From an uncultured Bacilli bacterium (GTDB taxonomy: Bacteria; Bacillota_I; Bacilli_A; RF39; UBA660), in NCBI GenBank assembly GCA_947627405.1, contig CANQVY010000019.1, positions 1-14,402 of the forward strand: a stretch of 14,402 nt of DNA. The letters are read 5' to 3'. This document shows positions 1 to 6,136 of the stretch, piece by piece. Under the pieces are notes generated by a model. That model had not been told where the DNA came from. It worked only from the letters and a program-made list of their open reading frames with translations, and did not search any database. The position numbers were made by a program, and so were the translations under genes. Numbering within the stretch: the stretch's first letter is position 1; each line of letters begins with the position of its first letter.

Positions 1-135
1 AATGACTTACTTAATTTCAGTCAATCACCCTTGAGGGCCATGTTCGAAAAATCATTACATCCTCATTTTCACCTAACAGAGTTCTCTAAAATGCTTGTAT
101 TTTTCTAATTTTTCCTCGCACTGGTTTTGTTAACG
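1..135 (-). ncRNA. Probable T-box leader (Stem I), 3' part outside window
   Basis: Seen: a leader of at least 135 nt without a usable ORF lies downstream of a very good promoter and runs off the left edge. It folds like a T-box Stem I. A lower helix GAGG (117-114) pairs with CCTC (36-33). An upper helix GAAAAAT (105-99) pairs with ATTTTTC (52-46). Above it lie an AGAGA bulge and a distal loop containing GTTAGGTGAAAAT, followed by GAGGAT. The 3' strand of the presumed specifier loop reads GAACATGG (45-38). Known: in T-boxes the specifier codon usually follows GAA and precedes a purine. That gives CAT (His, 42-40); ATG (Met, 41-39) is the alternative. The antiterminator with its tRNA-acceptor bulge would lie beyond position 1, so the call rests on Stem I alone. 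The target would be an aminoacyl-tRNA synthetase, biosynthesis or transport gene. The GTTAGGTGA stretch also recalls the M-box, but the rest does not fit. Confidence 0.62.
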
Positions 136-141
136 AAATAG

Positions 142-170
142 ATTATACTTTATTTTATGCATTTTGTCAA
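142..170 (-). promoter_or_regulatory. Consensus sigma-A promoter for the T-box-like leader
   Basis: On the minus strand TTGACA (170-165) is separated by 17 nt from TATAAT (147-142), a perfect match to the housekeeping consensus in both hexamers and spacing. The predicted transcription start is near 135, giving a long untranslated leader that leaves the window. Confidence 0.85.
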
Positions 171-361
171 ATTTTACTTGTATGATTTGCTTTTCTAATT
201 AAATATTTACAACTTAAAAATCATTTATTTATAATCCTTTTATGCAAACATTTAACTTTTTTGCAAACAATTTGCAAACAAAATCATCATTTTTTTAAAT
301 TTTGACATTTTTTAAAGTTCATTGTTGTCACTAAAATCCTTTATTTATAAGACATTTATTC
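171..361. other. AT-rich intergenic stretch with three TGCAAAC copies
   Basis: This gap lies between the secA stop and the leader promoter. It has no ORF of note and no convincing secA terminator. The only structure seen is three direct copies of TGCAAAC on the plus strand (243-249, 262-268, 273-279), about 75-115 nt upstream of the -35 box of the leader promoter. Confidence 0.4.
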
Positions 362-2902
362 TTATTTTCCACAACAGTTTTTATACTTTTTACCACTTCC
401 ACATGGACATGGATCATTTCTTCCTATCTTTTTACCAACTCTTTTAGGAATTTTCTTACCTTCTTTATCTATATCATTTGTAATTTTTACTTTAGTTTGT
501 TCTTTTCTTTCTAAATTTTGTCTTATTTCTGCTTTTAATAAGAAAGTTGTAATATCAGCGTCTATCTTTTGATTCATTTGATCAAATAGTTCATATCCTT
601 CAATAGTATAAGCTCTAAGTGGATCTTCTTGAGCATATCCACGCAAACCAATTCCTTCTCTTAAATGAGACATAGTATTAATATGTTCCATCCAATAATT
701 ATCAATAACATTTAGGCTAATAGCTTTCTCAAATTCATTTACGATTTCTTCTGGTAATTCTTTTATTTTTGTTTCATATTCATCTACTAATGAATTATAT
801 ATGTAATCAACAAGTTTTTCCGGTAATATTTGAATTTCTTTTGATTTCTTAGATTTCTTTTCTGTTTTTAAGATTTCTTTTTCTATATCATTTCTGTTAA
901 TATCTTTCTTTAACAATTTTTCGTTTACATATTCAATAATGTCATTTATATCTTCATCCACAAGTGATCCATCTGGATTTACATGAGACATTACTGTATC
1001 TGTTACATGATTCTTAATAGCTTCTAAAATCATGCCATGAATGGCATCACTATCAATAATTTCATTTCTCTTTCCATAAATAATTTCTCTTTGACTATTC
1101 ATTACATCATCATAGTCTAATAAATGTTTACGCACATCATAATTATTTCCTTCAACCCTAGCCTGTGCAGAAGAAATTGATTTTGTAAATGCTTTGCTTC
1201 TAATCGCTTGATCTCCAAATCCTAAAGATGTCATCATTGTCTTAATTCTATCTGATCCAAAACGAATCATTAAATCATCTTCCATAGAAACAAAGAATTG
1301 CGTAAATCCTGGATCCCCTTGTCTTCCAGAACGTCCTCTTAATTGGTTATCAATACGACGTGATTCATGTCTTTCTGTGCCGATAACACAAAGACCTCCT
1401 AATTTTCTAATTTCATCTGATAATGTAATATCTGTTCCACGTCCAGCCATATTTGTAGCGATTGTTACAGATTTATGCTGACCAATTTTAGAGATGATTT
1501 CTGCTTCTCTTTCATGGTTTTTAGCATTCAAAACTTCATGAGGTATTTTTTTCTTTTTTAATAAATTAGATAACAACTCACTCGTTTCAATTGCAACTGT
1601 ACCAACTAAAACTGGTTGCCCTTTTTTGTATAATTCTTCAATCACATTAACAATAGCTTTGAATTTAGCTTCTTTTGTAGCATATACTAAATCTGGTGCA
1701 TCTTCTCGAATGACCTTTTTATTTGTTGGGATTGGAATAACATACATATTATATATATCTCTAAATTCTTCTTCTTCTGTTTTTGCAGTACCTGTCATTC
1801 CCGCTAATTTTGAGTACATTCTAAATAAATTTTGAAATGTAATCGTAGCAAGTGTTTTAGTTTCCTCATTAATTTTAACTCCTTCTTTCGCTTCAATAGC
1901 TTGGTGAAGACCATCGGAAAATGCTCTACCTTTCATTAAACGTCCCGTAAATTGATCAACAATAACAATTTTTCCATCTTGCACTACATAATCAATGTTA
2001 TTATTCATTGCATAATTAGCTCTTAATGCCTGATTTACAAAATGAACAAGAGTTGCTTGGGATAAATCGTATAGATTATCTACATGAAAATATTTTTCAG
2101 CTTTTTTATGTCCCTCGTCTGTTAAATTAACACTCTTAACTTTTGGATCATAAACAAAATCTTTTTCAATTTTTAAACTCTTAGCAAATTTATCCGCATC
2201 TTCATAAAGAGACGCACTTTTCATTTCTCCTCCAGAAATAATAAGAGGTGTCCTTGCTTCATCAATCAAAATAGAATCCACTTCATCAACAATTGCAAAA
2301 TTCAAACCTCTTTGTACTCTATTTTCTGCTTTTACTACCATGTTATCCCTCAAATAATCAAATCCAAGTTCATTATTTGTAGTATACATAATATCACAAT
2401 TATATTGTTCCTTTTTCTCATTTGGAGTCAAATCTCTTTTATTAACACCCACTGTTAATCCTAAGAAATTATAAATACCTCCCATCCATTCTGCATCACG
2501 ACCTGCTAAATATTCATTAACGGTTATAATATGAACACCTTTTTTTGTAAGAGCATTTAAATAAGCCGGCATAACACAAGTCAATGTTTTTCCTTCTCCT
2601 GTTTTCATCTCAGCTATATTTCCATAATGAATAGCCAATGCTCCAAGTAATTGTACATAAAATGGTCTTTGCTTAATTACACGATAACTAGCTTCTCTCG
2701 CTACTGCAAAAGCTTCTACTAAAAGATCTTCTAATGTTTCCCCTTTTTCTAATCGCTCTAAAAATTCTTCTGTTTTTGCTTTTAATTCAGTATCTTTTAA
2801 CTTTCTCATCTCACTATCTAAAGCATCTATTTTATCTGCTATAGCAGTAAACCTTTTTAATTCTTTATAGTCATGATTAAAAATTTTCTTGATCACGTTC
2901 AT
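362..2902 (-). CDS. secA: SecA preprotein translocase ATPase
   Basis: SecA is the cytosolic and peripheral-membrane ATPase that drives unfolded preproteins through SecYEG. The 846-residue product is full length. Walker A is TGEGKT (residues 101-106). The DEVD helicase box (206-209) is followed by SILIDEARTPLIISG. The NBD2 motif QLRGRSGRQGDPG is present. The C-terminal zinc motif CPCGSGKKYKNCC has Cys832, 834, 843 and 844. The ATG start follows AGGAG with a slightly long 10-nt gap. The gene lies 61 nt downstream of hpf, as in Bacillus, and a hairpin plus T-run sits between the two, so it may be fed by read-through. Bacillus usually has prfB next; here a promoter and leader follow instead. Annotation is secure. 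Confidence 0.98.
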   Translation of the reverse strand: MNVIKKIFNHDYKELKRFTAIADKIDALDSEMRKLKDTELKAKTEEFLERLEKGETLEDLLVEAFAVAREASYRVIKQRPFYVQLLGALAIHYGNIAEMKTGEGKTLTCVMPAYLNALTKKGVHIITVNEYLAGRDAEWMGGIYNFLGLTVGVNKRDLTPNEKKEQYNCDIMYTTNNELGFDYLRDNMVVKAENRVQRGLNFAIVDEVDSILIDEARTPLIISGGEMKSASLYEDADKFAKSLKIEKDFVYDPKVKSVNLTDEGHKKAEKYFHVDNLYDLSQATLVHFVNQALRANYAMNNNIDYVVQDGKIVIVDQFTGRLMKGRAFSDGLHQAIEAKEGVKINEETKTLATITFQNLFRMYSKLAGMTGTAKTEEEEFRDIYNMYVIPIPTNKKVIREDAPDLVYATKEAKFKAIVNVIEELYKKGQPVLVGTVAIETSELLSNLLKKKKIPHEVLNAKNHEREAEIISKIGQHKSVTIATNMAGRGTDITLSDEIRKLGGLCVIGTERHESRRIDNQLRGRSGRQGDPGFTQFFVSMEDDLMIRFGSDRIKTMMTSLGFGDQAIRSKAFTKSISSAQARVEGNNYDVRKHLLDYDDVMNSQREIIYGKRNEIIDSDAIHGMILEAIKNHVTDTVMSHVNPDGSLVDEDINDIIEYVNEKLLKKDINRNDIEKEILKTEKKSKKSKEIQILPEKLVDYIYNSLVDEYETKIKELPEEIVNEFEKAISLNVIDNYWMEHINTMSHLREGIGLRGYAQEDPLRAYTIEGYELFDQMNQKIDADITTFLLKAEIRQNLERKEQTKVKITNDIDKEGKKIPKRVGKKIGRNDPCPCGSGKKYKNCCGK

Positions 2903-2930
2903 GTGTTTTCATCTCCTAAGTAATATTTTA

Positions 2931-2970
2931 TCAAAAAAAAAAGAAGAATAAAAGGTTTTTCTCTTATTCT
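2931..2970 (-). terminator. Terminator or attenuator between hpf and secA
   Basis: On the minus strand a 10-bp stem including one G-T pair (2970-2961 with 2954-2945) has a 6-nt loop and is followed by TTCTTTTTTTTTT. The hpf stop codon is inside the stem. No clear promoter fits between the T-run and secA, so this probably attenuates rather than ends transcription. Confidence 0.65.
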
Positions 2971-3488
2971 GCTTCAATTATTCCATAATTTCCATCTTTT
3001 CTTTTGTAAATAACTGCTGCTTTTCCTGTATCTATATCATTATATAAATAAAATTGATGCCCCAAAAGCTCTAATTGTAAAATTGCTTCTTCTTCATCCA
3101 TTGGTTTTACTTCAATGCTTTTTCGCTTTACAACCTGTTGATCCACTTCTTTCTCTTCTTCTTCATAATCAAAGCTTAAACTCTTATTTACTCTGTTCTT
3201 TGCTTCTAATCTAGTTTTATTCTTTCTAATTTGTCTTTCTAATTTATCTATAGAATTATCAATTGCTGCATAAAAATCTTCTTGCTCCTCTTCACTTCTC
3301 AATATTAAAGATTGTAAGAATATTGTAATTTCCACTTTTTGCATATGATTTCTAAGTTTTACCAATACATTAGCTGTAATGTTATTAGAGTTATTTAGGT
3401 ATTTTTCTAGTTTTTTTAATTTATCTAATGCATACTCCTTCATAGAATCTGTTATTTCTATTTTTTCACCTCTAATATTTAAATTCAT
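2964..3488 (-). CDS. hpf: Long-form ribosome hibernation promoting factor HPF
   Basis: Long HPF binds the 30S decoding region and pairs ribosomes into inactive 100S dimers under stress or in stationary phase. The 174-residue product has an N-terminal S30AE/RaiA domain (about 1-100, NLNIRGEKIEITDSMKEYA), a charged linker, and the C-terminal dimerisation domain (about 118-174, with KPMDEEEAILQLELLGHQF and YKRKDGNYGIIE). I chose the internal ATG at 3488 because GGAGG lies 8 nt upstream. The longer reading from 3503 would need a TTG that overlaps that SD. A TATAAT (3513-3508) lies just upstream. The gene precedes secA, as in B. subtilis (yvyD-secA). Its stop codon falls inside the downstream hairpin. 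Confidence 0.95.
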   Translation of the reverse strand: MNLNIRGEKIEITDSMKEYALDKLKKLEKYLNNSNNITANVLVKLRNHMQKVEITIFLQSLILRSEEEQEDFYAAIDNSIDKLERQIRKNKTRLEAKNRVNKSLSFDYEEEEKEVDQQVVKRKSIEVKPMDEEEAILQLELLGHQFYLYNDIDTGKAAVIYKRKDGNYGIIEAE

Positions 3489-3507
3489 ATTATCATCCTC
3501 CAACTAA

Positions 3508-3536
3508 ATTATAACATACTTGTAAACTATAACCAA
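3508..3536 (-). promoter_or_regulatory. Putative hpf promoter
   Basis: TATAAT (3513-3508) is a perfect -10 on the minus strand. The best -35 at 17 nt is TTGGTT (3536-3531), a weak match. The predicted start leaves a short leader that just includes the hpf SD. A stress-sigma promoter was not apparent. Confidence 0.5.
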
Positions 3537-3557
3537 TAGTAATTCCTTTTTTTTAAT

Positions 3558-3604
3558 TAAAAAAACAAGAATATAAATTCTTGTATTCTCCTATTTATTA
3601 GGAG
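3558..3604 (-). terminator. Tandem hairpins ending the cold-shock gene
   Basis: Two adjacent hairpins are seen. CTCCTA/TAGGAG (3604-3599 with 3593-3588, loop ATAAA) includes the csp stop codon. It is followed by ACAAGAAT/ATTCTTGT (3584-3577 with 3572-3565, loop TTAT) and a T-run. The second is a typical intrinsic terminator; the first may protect the 3' end or help release. Confidence 0.85.
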
Positions 3605-3815
3605 TGGTAACAGCATCTTTTACAACAACTACATCCAAGGCTTGGTATCCCTTAATAGTTTCTAAAAGTTTAAACTCTACTATCTGTCCCTCAGTTAAAG
3701 TTTTATAGCCTTCCTGCTTAATCGCAGAATAGTGAACAAAGATATCTTCATTCTCCTTATATTCAATAAATCCATAACCTTTTTCATTATTGAACCACTT
3801 AACTTTACCTCTCAC
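3591..3815 (-). CDS. Cold-shock protein (CspA/CspB family)
   Basis: This is a small single-domain OB-fold RNA chaperone that melts mRNA structure at low temperature or during growth transitions. From the GTG at 3815 the product is 74 residues beginning MRGKVKWFNNEKGYGFIEY. RNP1 is KGYGFI and RNP2 is DIFVHY, both intact. The GTG start gives the family's usual M-x-GKVKWFN N-terminus and lies about 12 nt after AAGGAG. An in-frame ATG at 3827 abuts that SD with no gap, and a TTG at 3839 precedes it; both are less likely. The C-terminus (VVVKDAVTTPNK) is a little longer than in CspB. It is monocistronic, with its own extended -10 promoter and terminator, and divergent from agrB. Confidence 0.93.
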   Translation of the reverse strand: MRGKVKWFNNEKGYGFIEYKENEDIFVHYSAIKQEGYKTLTEGQIVEFKLLETIKGYQALDVVVVKDAVTTPNK

Positions 3816-3850
3816 TTCTTGCCACATCTCCTTTACCAATTATTCTTATG

Positions 3851-3930
3851 TTCCTTATTTGGCCTAAATGAGTGAACATCCCTATTATAGCAAATCAATA
3901 CATTCAAACTTCAATATTCCTTAAATGGCC
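3851..3930. repeat. Pair of 14-bp direct repeats in the csp/agrB divergent region
   Basis: TTCCTTATTTGGCC (3851-3864) and TTCCTTAAATGGCC (3917-3930) match at 12 of 14 positions, lie in the same orientation and are 66 bp apart. They bracket the csp promoter; the second lies about 40 bp before the agrB promoter candidate. They could be sites for one regulator. No known consensus was matched. Confidence 0.5.
3884..3892 (-). promoter_or_regulatory. Extended -10 promoter of the cold-shock gene
   Basis: TGCTATAAT on the minus strand (3892-3884) is an extended -10 element. No good -35 sits at 16-18 nt, which the TGn extension can compensate for. The predicted leader is about 60 nt, room for the structured 5' UTR common in csp genes. 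Near-identical 14-mers flank this element (3851-3864 and 3917-3930). Confidence 0.6.
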
Positions 3931-3968
3931 GTTTTAAAGCATTTTTTAGAAATTTCCTTTACCATATG

Positions 3969-3997
3969 TTAACCAATTTTAATAAAATGACTATAAA
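3969..3997 (+). promoter_or_regulatory. Putative agrBD promoter overlapping the shared agr box
   Basis: TTAACC (3969-3974), 17 nt, TATAAA (3992-3997) is the best sigma-A-like element upstream of agrB. The -35 is poor (4 of 6), as expected for an activated promoter. Its spacer contains CCAATTTTAATAAAAT (3973-3988), which recurs with 2 mismatches upstream of agrA. No canonical pair of AgrA LytTR repeats with about 21-bp spacing was recognised. Confidence 0.45.
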
Positions 3998-4003
3998 TTA
4001 CTT

Positions 4004-4051
4004 TTTTAAGTCGTTTTTATTTTTTTATTAAAATGTATATTAGACTTAAAA
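4004..4051 (+). repeat. 9-bp inverted repeat in the agrB leader
   Basis: TTTTAAGTC (4004-4012) and GACTTAAAA (4043-4051) are perfect reverse complements separated by 30 nt, between the predicted transcription start and the agrB SD. This could be a leader stem-loop or an operator. Confidence 0.4.
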
Positions 4052-4065
4052 CTAGAGGTAGGAAG

Positions 4066-4653
4066 ATGAAAAAAGTAGTAGTAAATAATCTTTATAATCT
4101 TATATTAAAATATAATCATTATTCTGAAGAAGAGAAGGAAAAATTATTATATGGTTTGGAAGGATTATACTTAACCATTTCAAAATTGATTATAATTGTT
4201 TTATTAGCCATTCTCTTTCATATTGAAGAAAGTGTTTTTTTTACAATTATACTTTTTAATATTATTCGATATACCGCCTTTGGATTCCATGCGGAAAAAA
4301 GTTATCAATGCTTAATTACTTCTAGTTTATTTTTTGTCGGGATGCCTTTATTATTTGAATACATAATATTAAGCAAACCTATTATCCATCTTGTCTTTTT
4401 GTTCTGCATTATATCCTTTTTGTTATTTGCACCTGCAGATACAATAAAAAGACCTATGTATGATAAAAAAATGAGAAGATTAAGAAAAATATTCACAATA
4501 ATAATTGCTATTGTATATTATATTTGTATTTTGAATCTAGAATTTACCATTGGTAAATTCTTTATGATCGCTTTAATACTTGAGAGCATTATGATCAATC
4601 CCATGTTTTATAAAATATTCAAGCAACCATATGATAATTACAAAAGTATTTAA
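4066..4653 (+). CDS. agrB: AgrB-family accessory gene regulator, processes AgrD
   Basis: AgrB is a polytopic membrane cysteine protease that cuts the C-terminal tail from AgrD and forms the thiolactone of the autoinducing peptide. The product is 195 residues, normal for the family. The catalytic pair is in GFHAEKSYQC: His75 and Cys82, spaced H-x6-C as in S. aureus AgrB (His77/Cys84). Several hydrophobic helices follow, together with the family motif APADTIKRPMYDKKMRRLRK. I start at 4066, where GAGG lies 7 nt upstream; the in-frame ATG at 4033 has no SD and would add 11 residues. The pro-peptide gene follows 46 nt downstream on the same strand. The two genes are probably one transcript. Confidence 0.95.
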   Translation: MKKVVVNNLYNLILKYNHYSEEEKEKLLYGLEGLYLTISKLIIIVLLAILFHIEESVFFTIILFNIIRYTAFGFHAEKSYQCLITSSLFFVGMPLLFEYIILSKPIIHLVFLFCIISFLLFAPADTIKRPMYDKKMRRLRKIFTIIIAIVYYICILNLEFTIGKFFMIALILESIMINPMFYKIFKQPYDNYKSI

Positions 4654-4657
4654 TTTG

Positions 4658-4675
4658 TATCTAATTTTTTAGATA
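4658..4675 (+). other. Hairpin between agrB and agrD
   Basis: TATCTAA (4658-4664), loop TTTT, TTAGATA (4669-4675) is a perfect 7-bp stem in the agrB-agrD gap. It lacks a following T-run on the plus strand, so it is unlikely to be a terminator. It may mark an mRNA processing or stability element that lets agrD outlast agrB on the message. That role is inference. Confidence 0.45.
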
Positions 4676-4685
4676 AATATTGTAT

Positions 4686-4692
4686 AGGAGGT
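4686..4692 (+). promoter_or_regulatory. Strong ribosome binding site of agrD
   Basis: AGGAGGT lies 7 nt before the ATG at 4700, a near-perfect SD with ideal spacing. It is the main non-sequence-family evidence that the 38-codon frame is translated, and translated well. Confidence 0.85.
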
Positions 4693-4699
4693 AGTAATA

Positions 4700-4816
4700 A
4701 TGAAAAAAGTAGCAAAAGTATTAGCAGCTGTTGCTATGCTTGCAACTTCAGCTGCAAGTATGGGTTGCATGTGGTTTTTATTAGATGAACCAAAAGCACT
4801 TAAGTCATTTAAGTAA
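4700..4816 (+). CDS. agrD: AgrD-like cyclic autoinducing peptide precursor (38 aa)
   Basis: This is a 38-codon gene with a consensus SD, directly after agrB. The product has a Lys-rich start, a hydrophobic Ala-rich leader (about residues 4-22, VAKVLAAVAMLATSAASMG), then CMWFLL (23-28), then an acidic/Pro tail DEPKALKSFK (29-38). This is the AgrD plan: membrane-associating leader, Cys-containing peptide, charged tail with E-P and K-S as in clostridial and listerial AgrD. Cys23 is the only Cys and would form the thiolactone. Cleavage before DEP would give a six-residue ring CMWFLL; the usual five-residue ring would be CMWFL with cleavage after Leu27. The SMGC stretch superficially resembles a lipobox but lacks the -3 Leu and leads into nothing lipoprotein-like. 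Confidence 0.9.
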   Translation: MKKVAKVLAAVAMLATSAASMGCMWFLLDEPKALKSFK

Positions 4817-4820
4817 TATT

Positions 4821-4848
4821 AAAAAAAACTCAATAAATGAGTTTTTTT
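4821..4848. terminator. Bidirectional terminator shared by agrBD and agrAC
   Basis: AAAAAAACTCA (4822-4832), loop ATAAA, TGAGTTTTTTT (4838-4848). The A-run and T-run make the hairpin work in both directions. It starts 5 nt after the agrD stop, and the agrC stop codon (4849-4847) lies at the edge of the stem. It therefore insulates the two convergent agr transcripts from each other. Confidence 0.85.
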
Positions 4849-6136
4849 ATTTTATAATAATTCTTTGAACAAAATATTCATTGATAATATTCGTCTTGGT
4901 TTTAATATTTGGATTTTTTTCCTTGATCTTTGAGACAAAATATAAACCTTTCCCTCGCCCTTTTCCTTTCGTTGAATATCCTTTTGTATTAATTTTACTA
5001 ATTTCGATTTTTTCATCAAAAGAATTTGTAATAACAATATTTAATTCTTTTTTTATACAGTAAATTTCCAATGTAAACATTTTCTTCTTAGATTTTATAG
5101 AGGATTCAATAGCATTATCAATATAAATGCCAATGATATGACTTATATCTTTTAATTGATCTTTTTCTATTTTTTGTAATTTGCTTTTTGCGTTTTTACT
5201 AATATCAACGCAAAAGTTTAAATTATTTTTTTCAATAGTTATTAATTTGTAATAAAGTAATCCTTTTAATCCGCCTTTTGGAATATTAACTAGTTGTCCA
5301 ATCCATTTATCTTCTAATACAAAATCATCTTTCAAAATACCATTAATGTAATCATAAGCTTTTTTATTATTTTTTACCATATCCCTAATCAGGATCAATT
5401 GATTTTTATTTTCATGAATATTGAGTTGTTCTTTTGTAATCCAATCTTCATAGTTTTGAGAATAATTATACAAATAATCAAATTGCTCTTGCAATTTATC
5501 CTTATCATTTTTTGATTTGATATAAATTAAAATTAGAATTAACATTAACACAAAAACAGTTAAGATAATTGCATATCTACTGACTTCTATCATGGCTGCT
5601 AAGGCTAAATCATAACCTATTAAACTTAAAGTTATTACTGTTAATATTATAAAAATATATTGACTATATAATTTACTATCATCTATTTTTTTTATAAACT
5701 TATTTAAAAATTTTCGGCATGGATTTAAAAATGATAATCCAATTCCTGCTCCATATATTGTTATATTTGTTAATATCAAAGTAGAGGAATACATTCTCAT
5801 ATTATATATAGTTACAAAATTAACTATTATGAATGATAATACAGAATCAATTACTAATATTATAATCATCATAAGTCCACTAGCCAGTACAGATTTTTTA
5901 AAACTGATCTTAAACATTAATTTATATATAAATATTGTAGATATATATGATAATAATGTTATAGCTATTGTATATGTTGTCTTAAATTGAACTGTCGTTA
6001 TTATAGCTAATATAATTAACAAAATTACATTTTTAAAATTTATTTTTAATTTTTCACCAGTTATATTTTTTATCATTAATGCCCCAGCTACAGATCCAAT
6101 AAAACTACATATAAACTTTACTACTACTTCCAACAT
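4847..6136 (-). CDS. agrC: AgrC-type sensor histidine kinase
   Basis: This is the membrane receptor for the autoinducing peptide, which autophosphorylates and passes phosphate to AgrA. The 429-residue product has an N-terminal half (about 1-207) of roughly six to seven hydrophobic segments. A helical dimerisation region has the H-box HENKNQL with probable phospho-acceptor His241. The GHKL ATPase domain of the AgrC/HATPase_c_5 kind has N-box YIDNAIESS (around Asn341) and G-box STKGKGRGKGL (about 388-398). The start overlaps the end of agrA by 32 nt, so the two are translationally linked. The order agrA then agrC is the reverse of staphylococci. Its stop lies in the terminator shared with agrD. 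Confidence 0.93.
   Translation of the reverse strand: MLEVVVKFICSFIGSVAGALMIKNITGEKLKINFKNVILLIILAIITTVQFKTTYTIAITLLSYISTIFIYKLMFKISFKKSVLASGLMMIIILVIDSVLSFIIVNFVTIYNMRMYSSTLILTNITIYGAGIGLSFLNPCRKFLNKFIKKIDDSKLYSQYIFIILTVITLSLIGYDLALAAMIEVSRYAIILTVFVLMLILILIYIKSKNDKDKLQEQFDYLYNYSQNYEDWITKEQLNIHENKNQLILIRDMVKNNKKAYDYINGILKDDFVLEDKWIGQLVNIPKGGLKGLLYYKLITIEKNNLNFCVDISKNAKSKLQKIEKDQLKDISHIIGIYIDNAIESSIKSKKKMFTLEIYCIKKELNIVITNSFDEKIEISKINTKGYSTKGKGRGKGLYFVSKIKEKNPNIKTKTNIINEYFVQRIIIK

Noticed and set aside
1..95. M-box magnesium riboswitch
   Set aside because: GTTAGGTGA matches the start of the M-box, but the following conserved GGCTCC and TACGCTGCTGCCC blocks are absent and a T-box Stem I fold explains more of the sequence.
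1626..1835. Plus-strand ORF inside secA
   Set aside because: Antisense to a strongly conserved gene, with no SD and no recognisable domain.
3921..3985. Classical AgrA (LytTR) paired direct repeats upstream of agrB
   Set aside because: GCCGTTTTA and ATATGTTAA are loosely similar to LytTR half sites, but lie about 37 bp apart rather than about 21.
4757..4771. Lipoprotein signal (lipobox SMGC) in the 38-residue peptide
   Set aside because: The -3 residue is Ser rather than Leu, only 15 residues follow the Cys, and the agrB context and DEP tail fit AgrD far better.
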